A stretch of 64,000 nt of DNA from positions 186,001-250,000 of the forward strand of contig VKHL01000010.1 in the NCBI GenBank assembly GCA_015146655.1, in the 5' to 3' direction. The stretch comes from Ochromonas danica. Its lineage: Eukaryota; Sar; Chrysophyceae; Chromulinales; Chromulinaceae. Shown here in pieces: positions 1-11,117 of the stretch (position 1 is its first letter; each line of letters opens with the position of its first letter). The notes beneath the pieces were generated by a model. The model saw only the letters and a program-made list of their open reading frames with translations. It was not told the DNA's origin and ran no database searches. A program made the position numbers and the translations under genes.

Positions 1-1084
1 AGCTTCAGAGTTTGATAATTGTTGAAATGCTGGTCATTTGGATAAGATTTTCGCAGGATGGCACTCTTCTTCTTCTTAGGATTCATCTTCTTCTTCTTCA
101 GCGTCAGATTCCAGATTTGCTTGTGGCATGACATCTGAACTCGGAGTTATAACATGTGAAGGTCGCAATTAGCTAGCATGACACCTTTGCTGACGCTATA
201 CAAAAGGATGGATACATCGTCTGAGCTATAGACCTGATATCCTTTGCGACAGAGCGATGGTAGCATTGCACATAGAGAAAGAGGGTTTCGAATGATCAGA
301 AAAGCCTTCAATCGATGCTTACTTACTTCAAGGTTTATCGATGGTGTTGCATGGCTTTGGTGGTATGCAGTATAGTTGAGTGGGATGCATTATCGGCGGG
401 TGTTCGTTTAGGCTTCAAGGTATAAAGAAGCTAAGTACAAGAAAGTTTGGTACACCAGTAGATCTATGGTGCGTGGGGTATATAATACATACCCCACACA
501 CATACATAGAGTTGTGCAACACACAGTAAGCAGGTAATGCCACTCCTCCAACACTTCGAATGATACGGTCTCTATATGGCCGCGCGAAAGGAAAGGGTTA
601 CGATAACTGTCGTTTAGTGTTCCGTGATGCTCGTCATTGTGATGAGATACCTGATTAACAAGTTATGGGAATATCTCAACAAGGCAACCGGTTTTGCTGA
701 TGAGGATGAAGTTCAAGATCAAGTCTAGTGTACCTCGTCACGATTGACTAATGTTGGAGAGAAGCTGCTGATAAGTCTATAGTATAGAGTATGACTTTCT
801 GTTGCTTGATTGTGTATATAGGGCTGTAATATTGAGCATTAACTCAATACTCTCCATCTCAAAGGAAGAGATCTTTCAGGAAGAATAATTCATTAAAGAG
901 TTAGGGCTACAAACAAGGAGGTGGAAAGGAAAGATTTTGTTGGTAGTAGCCAAACAGTCGAGTAGAAAGAAGAAGTAAGGTGGAGAACAAATTAGCGAGC
1001 CTTTCCATTGAGAAACTGAGCAGAGAGAAGAAAGGTACAAAAAGGCGTATCTACAGCTATGAGGTTGGTTTCCCTCATTGGTCG
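1..1084. other. left-edge stretch without a recognised gene
   Basis: No reading frame of useful length and no convincing exon with splice sites was seen on either strand. A short CTT-rich (GAA on the other strand) tract lies at about 67-105, and an A/G-rich stretch at about 880-1045 precedes the 3' end of the next gene. It could hold short exons of a gene outside the window or simply be intergenic; I cannot decide. Confidence 0.4.
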
Positions 1085-2893
1085 TTAATCTAGCAATTGA
1101 TCAAGTAATTGGTTCAAATTAAGCTCATCGACGACGTTCTTTTTAGCAGCAGGAGCAGCAGCAGTTGTTGCTTCGCCTAGTTGCTTCGACACCACAATCT
1201 TCACGTATTCAGATATTAATGTCAACCTGTTTGGCTCCTTAGGGTTCTTGTCCACCGATCGAAGGAAAGTCATCACGTCTTCCTCCGCTTTATATTCCGA
1301 TAAGAAACCACCTTCCATGAAATCGGTCCAGAGGTAATCATGCCCATCCTCAGTCACCACACAATTCACAAATCGAGCATCTCCATGAACAGTGCCCATC
1401 TGATGAATTCGAACAAGAGATCGCAACATTCTAATAAGATGGGGTTTCTCTGGAACTTGGTAAGGGGAGAAAGGAACTCCAACCAAAGTCATTAGAAAAG
1501 CACTGTACTTCGGTGAGTCCGATCTCACCAATGAATCTCGCTCCACTGGAACATAGCAACGAGACTCTGCTGGTTTAACACACATCAATGCTACGACCGC
1601 TGCAAAGTCTTGGTCTCGGGAATCATTCAACTTTAACTTCAAAGCATAAGTGCGATTGCCAACAGAGTTATTCACCTTCACAACAATTCCGAAGGCTCCA
1701 GATCCTAGATAAGCAGTACCCCGAGTACCAGCTGATGAAAGCAAAGGAACTGTCACATGTAAACGTGCACAAGCATCTGCCATCGCTGCAGCGAGATTAG
1801 ATTGAGATCTTCTGCCGAGAAAGTCTTCAACTAACGCTCTAGTTCCTGGAGTGGTCCAGAAGCATCTCCGATAACGTATCAAAACGCCAGAAGAAAACTC
1901 CACCAGAACAAACTCTTTGAAGTTAAACAGCATCCCTTGAACAACACACTTAAAGTGATTAGTATAAGACAGGAAATAATGGAAGAAATCCCCAATCTCA
2001 TCTGTACTAAGATTGATCGATTTTTTAGCATCAAGGATGATCACATGTGGGTAGCAATTGTAATCTTTGATTTTACCGCCTGTCCCTTATAATCAACTTC
2101 AGTTGCTGCATGAGCATATGGTTCTCTGAAGTCAACTAAGCAACGCGAAGTGATGAAAAGATCAGGTTTGTACTGAATACCGCAAGGGTTTCTCAAATCA
2201 GCAGGAAGCCATTTATAGAACTCGCTGTTAACTAAGACAAGATCTTCGTGATGAGGCAATCTGCCCACGATCCTATCCCTTAAATAGGGATAGATCTGAG
2301 ACACTAGAGCTGATTCCTTCAGTTTTACTTCGGTTGATGGAGAACCAACGCTGGTGGTCTGCTGTGAAGCGTTCATTGCAGCATTGTAGATCATCCTCTC
2401 TTCTTCTTCCGACAGGATAGGATCTCCTTCTTCAGGGAAAGAAAAATCGAACAATGCGGGATCGTTCTTGATTGTGTCGATAACATTCCAGTAGTTTGTT
2501 GTATTCGTCTTAGAAGAGGGATAGAAGGCAGGCTTCTTGTTGGAAACTTGTGTCTGTTGTTCATCCATTCTTCGCTTGATTTCTCGCAACTCAGTCAACA
2601 CGTCTGCAAAACAGAGAGGATGAAGATGACCAATATATATATTGAAAGAGAGATCACTTATTACCTGTCTGTTGATGTTGAGGTCGTTCAGTTGCGATAC
2701 AATAATCATATATGCCAGCTTTAATCTTCAAGGTGCCAACCCCTCTTCCGTTCTTTCGATTTTTCAATTCTCCTAGACCATAGAATCGAAGTAGTTCCTC
2801 CTTCACAACTACCGTGTCACTGTCGGGATCATATCTATGAAGCTTCGCTCCACTCGAAACGTGCACGACAACTTCTTCGTCTTCCTGTTCCAT
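1085..2893 (-). CDS. Crinkler-like REase-kinase protein (CR effector type)
   Basis: Three blocks run along the minus strand. First is a charged header of about 75 residues. Second is a middle block with the motif YKPDLF and later DAKKS, which resemble the D and ExK elements of restriction-endonuclease-like domains in Crinkler proteins. Third is a divergent protein kinase with a glycine loop (GSGAFGIVVK), a catalytic loop HGDARFVN and TDF in place of DFG. The order REase-like then kinase is known from Crinkler (CR) proteins of oomycetes, chytrids and other eukaryotes, some of which act in the nucleus of host cells or in self/non-self conflict. A GT-AG intron fits between header and middle block. 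The middle block and the kinase are not in one continuous frame here; I leave open whether that is unrecognised splicing or a decayed copy. No signal peptide is visible. Confidence 0.55.
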
Positions 2894-2968
2894 CTTCTTC
2901 CCTCTTCCCCGTTAGGAATTCCTATTGTGGCGATTCCCGATTCAATGGTGGAATTGTGTTGTTGAGAA

Positions 2969-3045
2969 TCTGGAAGTTAAAACGCGTTTGCTCCTTCTGG
3001 AAGTCAAACTCCTTTGGGACTCTGGAAGTCAAACTCCTTTGGGAC
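2969..3045. repeat. 25-bp direct tandem repeat (two exact units, one degenerate)
   Basis: Units at 2996-3020 and 3021-3045 are identical (they begin TCTGGAAGTCAAACTCC). A diverged unit precedes them at 2969-2995, and a partial one follows. The repeat lies in the short intergenic promoter space between the divergent Crinkler-like and PUB-domain genes, so it could affect transcription of either. Confidence 0.85.
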
Positions 3046-3103
3046 TCTGGGAACCTAGGATTCGTTCCCCAACAGCACAACCAAAAACAAATCTGTCAAT
3101 ACT

Positions 3104-4009
3104 ATGTTTCAAGCATTAGGAATAGGTAAAAAGACTTCTTCATGTGAACAAGAAGTTCTTTCACCTGAAGAGAAAGAAGCTCGTAAAGAAGCTATGAGAA
3201 AAGCAGCTGATGAACGTTCTCAACAATGGGATCGTAAATTTGGTGCCAACAAGAAACTCCCACCATCTAACTCCTCCAAAGAGAAGAAGACTGTTGTGCT
3301 TGAAGATCCAATCCCTTCTTCATCTCAAATTCAAAATCCCGAAACACTTCGTGTGGTAGAAGCTACCAAGCAGCTGGAAGTCAACATTGAGCAACAGCTG
3401 GGTTATAGTCCCTTTCGCCCACACATGTCTTTTACAGGCAATGGAGCCGTGTCTGCTGCTCTTGCCTCCTCTTCTAAAGATGATTCTGACTCAACTTATA
3501 AAAGTTCAAGTCAATCATATGTGGATGAGGACACTATGGTCCAACTAGATGAAGCGTTAGCAATGATGCTTAGCCTTGGTGAGGATTTGTCCTACTTTGT
3601 CAAGTTTGAATTCTAGATGACAATTGAAGAGATGATTTGTACAGGAGAGAGTGATCAAGAGCGGGTCAATGTGGCTGTGCAGACAGTGTTGAAAATGCTT
3701 CATAACCTTCACACCAATCCAACAGAAGTGAAGTTCAGGTACAGAACCTTCTCTGTTTTCAATGAGAACCTTTGAATCAGGTTTTGGTTATCTTTCTCTA
3801 GATCGATTCGTCTGGCAAATAAGGCATTTCAAAACAAGGTTTGTGCTGTGCCAGGAGGAGTGGAACTCTGTCTTGCTGCAGGCTTTTTGCTTCAAGGAGA
3901 AGAAAATACAGAAGATGCTATGCTTTGTCATCCTATGACACCTCCAACCGTTCAAAGCCTTGCTTATACTATGGCTCGATTGCAAGAGCTTGTAGGTTTT
4001 CAATCATAA
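3104..4009 (+). CDS. PUB-domain protein (UBXN6/PNGase-type p97 cofactor-like)
   Basis: Three exons give 263 residues: 3104-3578, 3630-3738 and 3802-4009. The first half is charged and low in complexity. Residues from about 160 to the end form a PUB domain: NVAVQTVLKMLHNLHTNP, then VKFRSIRLANKAF, then GGVELCLAAGFL. PUB domains bind the C-terminal tail of the AAA ATPase p97/VCP, as in UBXN6 and peptide N-glycanase, so a role in ubiquitin-linked protein quality control is likely. No UBX or transglutaminase domain is present. The first intron (51 nt) must use the acceptor ending at 3629; the TAG a few bases upstream would lead straight into a stop. The start is the first ATG of the open frame. 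Confidence 0.7.
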
Positions 4010-4138
4010 TGACATTCCCGAGTCGTGTAAATGTATTTTAAGGAATTACGTATCTTCTGGTTTCCCGCGCTTGAAAATAATTTCCTCCAATTCAATTGTT
4101 CCATGACTTCCTTCTGAACAACCAGTAGAGAATAGCAA

Positions 4139-4556
4139 ATGATTCAACTTCCGCAGCTTGGGCGTATCTTGGTAAATAGAGTGAAGTTCCAGAAGGCATT
4201 CCTCAGCCTTCCTAATGGTTCTGTACGCTTCTTGACCTCTGAAAGTGACAAGCCTGGCTCTGCCAAAAGAAGCAACCCAACCAAAGAAGAGCCTGCCAGA
4301 CCTGTGACACCCGAAGATATTGAAAAGACTATTCTTCATGAAGAAGACATTGACAAACTCATTCCTGATGAACTTCTGGACATGGAGAGAAGAGTGAAAG
4401 GACGACGACCCAGACCCAAAGGTAGGCGATTGATTGAAAACGATTGATTGATTGCCAAGTTGTTGAAGTGTATCTAATGCTGCACTATCTTATATAGGTG
4501 GTCCAGAAGGCCGCCAAGGCCTCCGCCCTTCCGCTTTCGATGGTGAGAATCTTTAA
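4139..4556 (+). CDS. small protein with likely mitochondrial targeting, family unknown
   Basis: Two exons, 4139-4421 and 4498-4556, give 113 residues. The N terminus is basic and hydroxylated with no acidic residue for about 35 positions (LGRILVNRVKFQKAF), as expected for a mitochondrial presequence. The centre is acidic (EDIEKTILHEEDIDKLIPDE) and the C terminus is basic and glycine-rich (RRPRPKGGPEGRQGLRPSAF). The intron has GT-AG ends and keeps the frame. The gene converges on the IQCH-like gene with about 130 bp between the stops. I do not recognise the family. The short glycine-rich tail recalls small respiratory assembly factors, but the match is too weak to name one. Confidence 0.5.
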
Positions 4557-4689
4557 ATGCGGTGGCAGCAGCAAGAGCGAGCGATTGCTTTCTTTGTACA
4601 TGTACATACACTTAACTCATAAACCCAACACACAGCTAAATCTATTCAAAGCAAAGAAAGATCAATAAGTAGACTTCCTTTTGAGATAG

Positions 4690-7597
4690 CTATCGCGCAG
4701 CAATAGGCAAATCTCCTTCTTTCTTCAATACCTTCTTCAGGTTGCCCAACATATTGGTGAGATTCTCGTATTTGTTGGTGCTACCAGCTGTGAGGTCAAT
4801 GCCATAATGCTTCTGCACGAAAGTGAGTGTGTGAATAGCTAACTCAATAGACTTCTTCCTCGTCTTTCCAAGACAAAGGATACTTATCCCACCTCCCATT
4901 ACTGAGTCGGCAAGAAAGAAGAGAGTACCCACTTGATTGTCTGCATCGTAAGCAATACCTTTCAGACGGCAAAGCTTAAAGAAATGATCATCACGGGTTC
5001 CTCGTAGAGGGTCATGAATCGCTAAAGGAACATAAACAAAGGAGCGACCTATCCGAAAACAACACATCAGATGACCGTATTAACGAAGAAGACGAACTAG
5101 CTAACCTTCTGGAAGCTTTGGTATGAGACTGAGTGATAGGGATGCTCCTTTATCACAAGCTATTGAAGCAGTACCATATGCTCCAAAGAGATTCGTAGCG
5201 CCTAATGTTAAGTCACTTGCTTGAAGTCGAGGTTGAGCATCAAGTCCATCCCAATGAGAAATAAAATGAAATGTTGCATGTCCAACAACTTGTTGATCTT
5301 CAAATAATTTCTTTCCTAATAGATTGGTCACACTTTGTAAGGCCAAAGGTGGTGTGATGTGTTGAGGATAGATATAAGCTTGAATCTGTCCAAATTCATC
5401 ACAAACGCATTCCATTCCACCCAATTGTTGTATTTCTCCTTGAGGTGTGATAAAACAAGGACTGACCACTGTACCTAATTTCTCTAGGACTTCTGCTTCA
5501 ACTACAGCACCAACTTGATGCATTTGTTTGGCAAATTGTTCCCAATTAGGATAAATATCTTTTCTAGCAAGTCTAACAATCTGATGGAATTCTGCTCTCA
5601 ATGCTGATAGAATACGTTTTCTGACCTCAATTTGAACCGTTCTTGCAAACCATGCAGAAAGACTTTCCTTTTCTCCTACTATCTCTCGTTGTTCTCCTCT
5701 TAATTGTAAGATAAGTTGAGTTTTCTCAATATCAATAAAAGCAACTCCTTCTTGATTATTATCACAATTTAATCGTACTATCCATCGCATTATCCCAACA
5801 TTAGCTGCTATTAATCGAGAAAGTGCTACTAATAGATCTTCCATACTCACAATATCATGAGCTCCAATAGGAATGGAAACAGAATGTTCCATAAGGAAAT
5901 TCTTCAGTGCTGAACGATTTGTTAACACCTGTGCATGCAGTGGATCACAAGCTGTTAAAGGAATTCCTAAATAATTACCAATACGTCTTTCTGCCCATCC
6001 TAATGTATTACAGACAAGTTCAGCATATTTATTACGCTTTATTAATGCCTTGATTTTACGCAATGTCCCAACGGAACACCATAATTGCTGAGCAAGTGTC
6101 ATACAAGGTGGTAACTTATCTGACATCTCTGGAACAAGAATAGTTAGTCGTTTTGGTAAAATAGAAATTCCTAATAGAGCTAACAGTTTTTCATGATATT
6201 GTGTTTGATATGGAGACATTGAGACTGGTGAAATATAGATAAATTGAACATTAGGATCAGCAAGTTGATATAAATGAGATAGACAAGTATTTTGTAATCC
6301 TGTATAATTATCATATTCTAATCGAATCTTCTCACTTACTGAAAGAGAAGGTAAGAAGATTATTAACCTACTTCTATTGTATTGTATACTAGTAGAATTA
6401 GAAGGAGTAGATGAAGCAGAGGAAGAGGATGATGAAACATTAACGGGGGTAAAAGCTGTTTTCCACCAATCTTCTAAACGTTTTCGATTACGTATCCATT
6501 GTTCATTGAGAAGAGTAACATGACGTTTCATTCGATCTTTATGATGCATTCTTTCTAACATTCTTCTTGCTATAGCTTGAATAATAACAGCTGCATGAAT
6601 TGCCTTTCTCTTCCATTTAAATCGACGTACTGCTAAATACATACGAACAATTGCTTGAATTTGTACTACAGATCTTACCAACTGCTTCTTGACAAAATCT
6701 GATCCTGTCTCTATACTAGCTTCAATTTGTGCGCTATTAGCTAAACAGGAAAGTAATTCACCTCGTTTTAATGATGGTAGATTGAGTTTTGCCATTTGAA
6801 CAAGACGAGGTCCATTAACAATAGCCAGCTTAACATCATGTCTGCCTAGAAATGACTCTAATTGATAGATTATTAATGAGATCGCTCCCCATTGATATTG
6901 ATAGGACCGTTGAAAAGATTGAAATTCTGGGGTATCTTTTAATGCATGTCCATCATAAATCAGAAAGTTATGTAAACTATATTTATCCATCAATACAATG
7001 TAATTTCGTAATTCTTCAACTGTATTATCAAGTCGAGGAGGATTACGAATAGGATTAGCTGAAGGAATAGAAACAGAGGAAGAAGTACGTGGAAGGGTTC
7101 CAGATGTTGGTTCTACCATAGCACCAACCTCTACACGAGATAAACGCCGTGTAGCCCCTGCGGTAGTGGCAGTGACTGGGTCACTGTCCCCGCCTGCACC
7201 ACCTGTCATTTTACTCTTATCTTCATAGACTTTAGGTATTGTTGATCCAACATCCAACTTAAGACTAACAGGGTTAAAGCCTGTAAAGATGTTAGTGGAA
7301 GTATCTGAAGTACGATTACTTTCCAAAGTTGTCTTCTTGGCTTTGAGTAGTCCTGGCAGAGGAGAGCGATCCACCTTAGGTTTTTTCTATAATGCAGAAC
7401 AGATAGATTTACAACAGAAAGTCAGGGATAAGAGAGAAAAGGTGTCTTACATCAGCGAGCAGTTCTCGACTACGTGTATAGGTTGTTTTCGCTGTATGGA
7501 CTTTAAAGACTACAGGCGGAGGCATTTGAATACTAGGGAAAGTTCTTACTTCATCAGCACGACGAAGTGCTTGAAAGTTTTCTAGAGTCGATTGCAT
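4690..7597 (-). CDS. IQCH: IQ motif-containing protein H-like flagellar protein
   Basis: Three exons (7597-7451, 7386-5106, 5048-4690) give 928 residues, near the length of animal IQCH (about 1,030). Two IQ calmodulin-binding motifs lie back to back near residues 235-290 (VVQIQAIVRMYLAVRR and AAVIIQAIARRM). They are followed by the family's conserved core: LIIFLPSLSVSEKIRL, then FIYISPVSMSPYQTQYHEKLL, spread over the rest of the protein. The final exon (RSFVYVPLAIHDPL and on to the stop) also belongs to this core. IQCH is known from motile cilia and sperm flagella, where it binds calmodulin. The N terminus is poorly conserved and rich in Ser/Thr. The gene shares a 250-bp promoter region with the divergent UPF0193-like gene. 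Confidence 0.75.
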
Positions 7598-7847
7598 CTT
7601 ATCCTCCAGTCCAATTACTAGACTACCCCTGCAAGCACCTTTCTCCTTCTGGAGAAACGGTCAATGGGAGGAGAAGTTATTATTAGGCTGCGTGTGGGAA
7701 GAGAGAATAGTTATTACGTTGCGTGCTCTTAGCATGCGTTTCAATGAGTTTCGTCTGTTATCTCTGTGGCTGAAATGACAAATATTGAACAAAACAAAGT
7801 AATCTATTGAATTGAAAGGTTATATTGTTGAATCTAGTTGAGGATTA
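7598..7847. promoter_or_regulatory. shared divergent promoter region, IQCH-like and UPF0193-like
   Basis: This 250-bp gap separates the start codons of two divergent genes whose animal relatives both act in cilia. It holds two similar stretches, TATTAGGCTGCGTGTG and TATTACGTTGCGTGCT, about 35 bp apart, which could be repeated factor sites. No clear RFX X-box was found by eye. Confidence 0.4.
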
Positions 7848-8612
7848 ATGGAAGAAGAATCTCTTGATAACTGGAAACAATTTCGAGGAACTGAGTTAGG
7901 TGGATTACTGGGTCAGATCTATGGTAATCAGAATCGACCACGTATTAACTACCCCAAACCTACTACAAGATCTTCTTCTTCTTCCTCTGTGATCTCTGAA
8001 ACAAAGAAGGACTTTATCCCAGGTGGTGCTAAATTAACTGCTGTTGATCCTAGACAAAGTACTAAACGTGCTGTCAAAGTTGCAGTTCCTAAACCTACGC
8101 GAGGTCATAGTTCTGATGTTGAGAATATTCGTCCTGTCGATTGTATTGCACATCGACGTGGTGCTGATGTCATTAAAGCAGAATTAGAAGAAATTAAAAT
8201 GAGACAAGAATATTATCGTCCAGCTTTTACCAAAGCGATTAGTTCAGATAATGAGAAAGAACGTCTTCGTCAGATTTGCACTTTCAAAGGTGGCAAAGCC
8301 TTGCCCCAAGGATGCACTCTACCTGTTGGAGAGATGCCATTGGAAGTGGAAGCAAAGAAGAAAGAAGCTGAGCGAATTCATTCAATCAAAGTAAAGCATG
8401 GTAAGGCTTTCTCTTCGTCGGGGACAAATGCTGGTGTGACATCGTCAGCATCGGTGGAAGATCAACTTGCAGACCAATTGACTGAAGAGATTGATTCCTT
8501 ACGTCAACATATTGAAGAGATGAAAGAGATTGGAATTAGTTCATCTGAAGATCGGAAGCTGCGCTTACAACTTTCTCATAAAATGCAAGAATTACAGAGA
8601 ATTAAATGTTGA
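7848..8612 (+). CDS. UPF0193 (EVG1/C22orf23)-like flagella-associated protein
   Basis: A single exon encodes 254 residues. The middle (residues about 115-150) reads ELEEIKMRQEYYRPAF and then NEKERLRQICTFKGGK. The C terminus (about 205-250) is a predicted coiled coil, LTEEIDSLRQHIEEMKEIG followed by LQLSHKMQELQRI. Both blocks follow the order seen in the UPF0193/EVG1 family: an FKP/YRP patch with a KEKQRLQ helix, then an E-x3-R-x-F-L-x-DME-like helix. Those proteins are restricted to flagellated eukaryotes. The N-terminal 100 residues are basic and disordered. The gene is divergent from the IQCH-like gene and converges on the RimM gene with 82 bp between stops. The assignment is from memory of the family and is moderate. 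Confidence 0.55.
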   Translation: MEEESLDNWKQFRGTELGGLLGQIYGNQNRPRINYPKPTTRSSSSSSVISETKKDFIPGGAKLTAVDPRQSTKRAVKVAVPKPTRGHSSDVENIRPVDCIAHRRGADVIKAELEEIKMRQEYYRPAFTKAISSDNEKERLRQICTFKGGKALPQGCTLPVGEMPLEVEAKKKEAERIHSIKVKHGKAFSSSGTNAGVTSSASVEDQLADQLTEEIDSLRQHIEEMKEIGISSSEDRKLRLQLSHKMQELQRIKC

Positions 8613-8694
8613 GATGGTTTAATCATGAAATGCAACAAGAGTTGCACTGCTGCCTATGTAAATAAAGACTCTGTCTCAATTATTACTTTTCTTA

Positions 8695-10184
8695 TTACCA
8701 CAAAGGTATAGCTGTTCCACCTTCAGAGAAGAGTAATAAAGAATTCGCTTCTAAAGCTGCTCGTTCTTGGGATGTCAACCAGTTGATACGAGCAGGAAGA
8801 AGTCCTTTCACCACGACCTTCTCCTCCACACGATATACTTGTTCAAGTAGACCTGATGGTGGCTCGATGATTATCTTCTTAGCTTCTATATCTACATGGA
8901 GGACTATAGCAGGTACAAAAGGTAGGAGGCAACGGTCTGCACTACCAATTAGACGCACTTCCAGTAGGCTATGCATCACACTCGCCATAGAGGGAGATTC
9001 ACAGAGTTCCTGACGAATAGTGGCAACTAACATTAGCATAACATTAAAACAGGCTCAAGAAAGGAACTAACCTCTGGAGGAACTACACCCACCACCTTGC
9101 CACACGGTTCCAAATCATCTTCTTGCTTGATATCCATCACTACTTCTCCCTCATCTTTCTTACATTTTCGAACATAGCATACGCATCCTACAATATCACG
9201 TATTAAATACTCATCTTCTTTCAAGTGAGGACGATCATGTTCTTGTACATAGACTTGATAACCTTTTAACACACTAGCTGTCAGACGACTGTTAATATGT
9301 TCCAGTTGGACCAGATATACACTATCTTGTTGTTTTCGTCCTGAAATAACTTTAACAGGACGAGGTGATCTTCGAATAGGTTTCTTTAGAAATAGAATGG
9401 AATTAGCTTGTATTCTTTGTTCTGCAAAGTCTGAACCATAAAAATCAATTTTAATTTCTCCTTTCACTCCATGAGCACCTAGAATACGACCAACTTCATG
9501 ATATCCATAAGTTGAAGGATCATCTGGGATAATCTTAGAAGGATGAAATACTCTCTGATTTTGACTTGTTGTTCTATTGGAGGTCAACATGTTGGTCTCA
9601 CTGGGACTGTCACTATTGTTACGTTCACTATCAATGTTACTATCACTGTCAGCAATGTTGTTGTGACTGTCACCGGGACTGTCAATGTCACTGTCACTGT
9701 GGTGGGTCAGATTGAATGACTTGTTTTTGGACTGTGCAGTAGGGGATGACAACCGCACATTATTGGATCCTAAGGCAGTAGGGATAGTGGTTCCACGGGT
9801 TACAGTTGCAAGATAGGCTTCTTCTTGTACTTTCTCTACTTTAGCAATGGCATCATAATAAGGATCTGTCTTTTTATGGGAGAATTGATCATATTTATTC
9901 TTATGTTGTCGTTTGGCTTTTGTAGCAAATGGAGTAGAGGAAGAAGAAGAGGGAGTAACAGGAGAAGAAGAGGAAGTAGTAGATGAAGATGCCAAATACA
10001 AGCAGAAGGACAAGGACGATAAACTGGACGACACACCTGGAGGCGAAGATGTTATTGTTTTGGTCATAATGGGAGAATAGCTTAGAGTTCCATGCTGATT
10101 AATAGGTCTGCTAAAGAGAAGATAAGGTTCAACATCTTGTATTATTATTATGAGCACCAATAGTAAAGTTAGTTGTAGGATCAT
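8695..10184 (-). CDS. rimM: RimM, 16S rRNA processing factor, probably plastid-targeted
   Basis: Two exons (10184-9072 and 9009-8695) give 475 residues. Residues about 226-460 are RimM: the N-terminal barrel begins VGRILGAHGVKGEIKIDFYG and the PRC-barrel half ends LLPFVPAIVLHVD and IIIEPPSGLLEQ. RimM binds ribosomal protein S19 and helps mature the 30S head; in eukaryotes it is a plastid protein. The first 24 residues are strongly hydrophobic (MILQLTLLLVLIIII) and are followed by a long Ser/Thr/Asp-rich region, as expected for a bipartite leader plus transit peptide of a secondary plastid. A degenerate DS-rich repeat lies near residues 162-198. The acceptor ending at 9010 keeps the frame, while the TTAG 18 nt upstream would not. 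Confidence 0.85.
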
Positions 10185-10353
10185 TGCTTATCATAGTCTA
10201 AAACCAATCAACAACAAAGCAATGATGCCAATGCTCTAATCTGGAGATCTGGCTATTTAGACCTTATTACCAGACTTCTAAATTTAGCTTCTGGGTCTGT
10301 ATGGTATGAGCTGTTGAGTTGGTGATCCAGTCTATGACAAGAGCTGATCAAAG
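10185..10353. promoter_or_regulatory. shared divergent promoter region, RimM and YGGT genes
   Basis: Only 169 bp separate the two start codons. Both products look plastid-bound, so coordinated expression from one region is plausible. An imperfect inverted pair, CTGGCTATTTAG and CTAAATTTAG around 10248-10290, is visible, but nothing links it to regulation. Confidence 0.4.
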
Positions 10354-10978
10354 ATGACGATGATGACAAGAGCTATCATCTTCTGGACTTTCCTTGCTTT
10401 TTTACTTCTTGTTAATGCACTTCCATCATCAAGACTAGGTGTTAAATTATCTCCTATCCTATCTCATCGCAAGAATTTGCAAGATAATGAAAATGCCGTG
10501 ATGGTACAAGCAGCCATGTTGCCAACATCTTCTGTTGTGACCTCCACATTATCTGCTGGTCTAGCTGATGCTGTCTCACTCTATAGTAATATCTTATTAC
10601 TCAGGTAGGTGCTAACTTATTGCTTCCTATTGCAAGTAAGTTCAACACATGTTGGTTTGTATGATGTATTTTGGTTGTATTTTGTGTAGGATCGCTCTGT
10701 CTTGGTTTCCTCAAGTATTCAATCAGTTCCCTATCTTACGTCCTCTTTTGGTTGTTACTGATCCTTATTTGAGAGTCTTTCGTAAAGTCATTCCCACAGT
10801 TGGTGGACTGGATCTCAGCCCTCTGCCTGCCTTCTTCCTCTTGAATGTTCTCTCTTCCACAGCTGCGGCAGTTGGTGCAGAAATGCCCATAACAACAAGC
10901 TCTGCGAATAAGAAATTACATCGACAAGATCCACGTTATCAACTCAAATTGAAAACAGTTGGAAAGAAAGCAAATTGA
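10354..10978 (+). CDS. YGGT family membrane protein (YlmG/CCB3-like), plastid type
   Basis: Two exons (10354-10604 and 10690-10978) encode 179 residues. The N terminus is a signal peptide (IIFWTFLAFLLLVNALPSS). Residues about 78-150 carry the YGGT pattern: ALSWFPQVF, then LLVVTDPYLRVFRKVIP, then GGLDLSPLPAFFLL, with two hydrophobic segments. Bacterial YGGT proteins sit beside division genes. The plastid relatives YlmG and CCB3 act in thylakoid or nucleoid organisation and in cytochrome b6 haem attachment. The tail after about residue 160 is basic. With RimM it forms a divergent pair of plastid genes, and it converges on the SAS-4-like gene. Confidence 0.8.
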
Positions 10979-11117
10979 TTTTTTGCTAGCGTTATAAAAA
11001 ATTAAACACTTGAGTAATACTAATACACAACAAACCAATCATACGAAATACAATTTCATCTATACCTATTGTTGGTGGCATTCGCACAAATCTATCATGA
11101 CCAATGAGACTGGTGGA

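Noticed and set aside
2925-3119. Plus-strand frame of 64 codons before the PUB gene
   Set aside because: Its length comes from the 25-bp tandem repeat, which lacks stops; the translation repeats itself and shows no protein features.
3616-3629. TAG at 3614-3616 as the acceptor of the first PUB-gene intron
   Set aside because: It leaves the frame with an immediate stop; the AG ending at 3629 gives a continuous PUB domain.
9021-9026. TTAG upstream of the RimM second exon as acceptor
   Set aside because: Joining there shifts the frame; the AG ending at 9010 keeps the conserved PRC-barrel sequence in frame.
9836-10036. Minus-strand frame rich in leucine (LLLPLLLLLLPLLLP)
   Set aside because: It is the shifted frame of the Ser/Thr-rich leader of RimM; the leucine run comes from TCT/TCC-type repeats, not a membrane protein.
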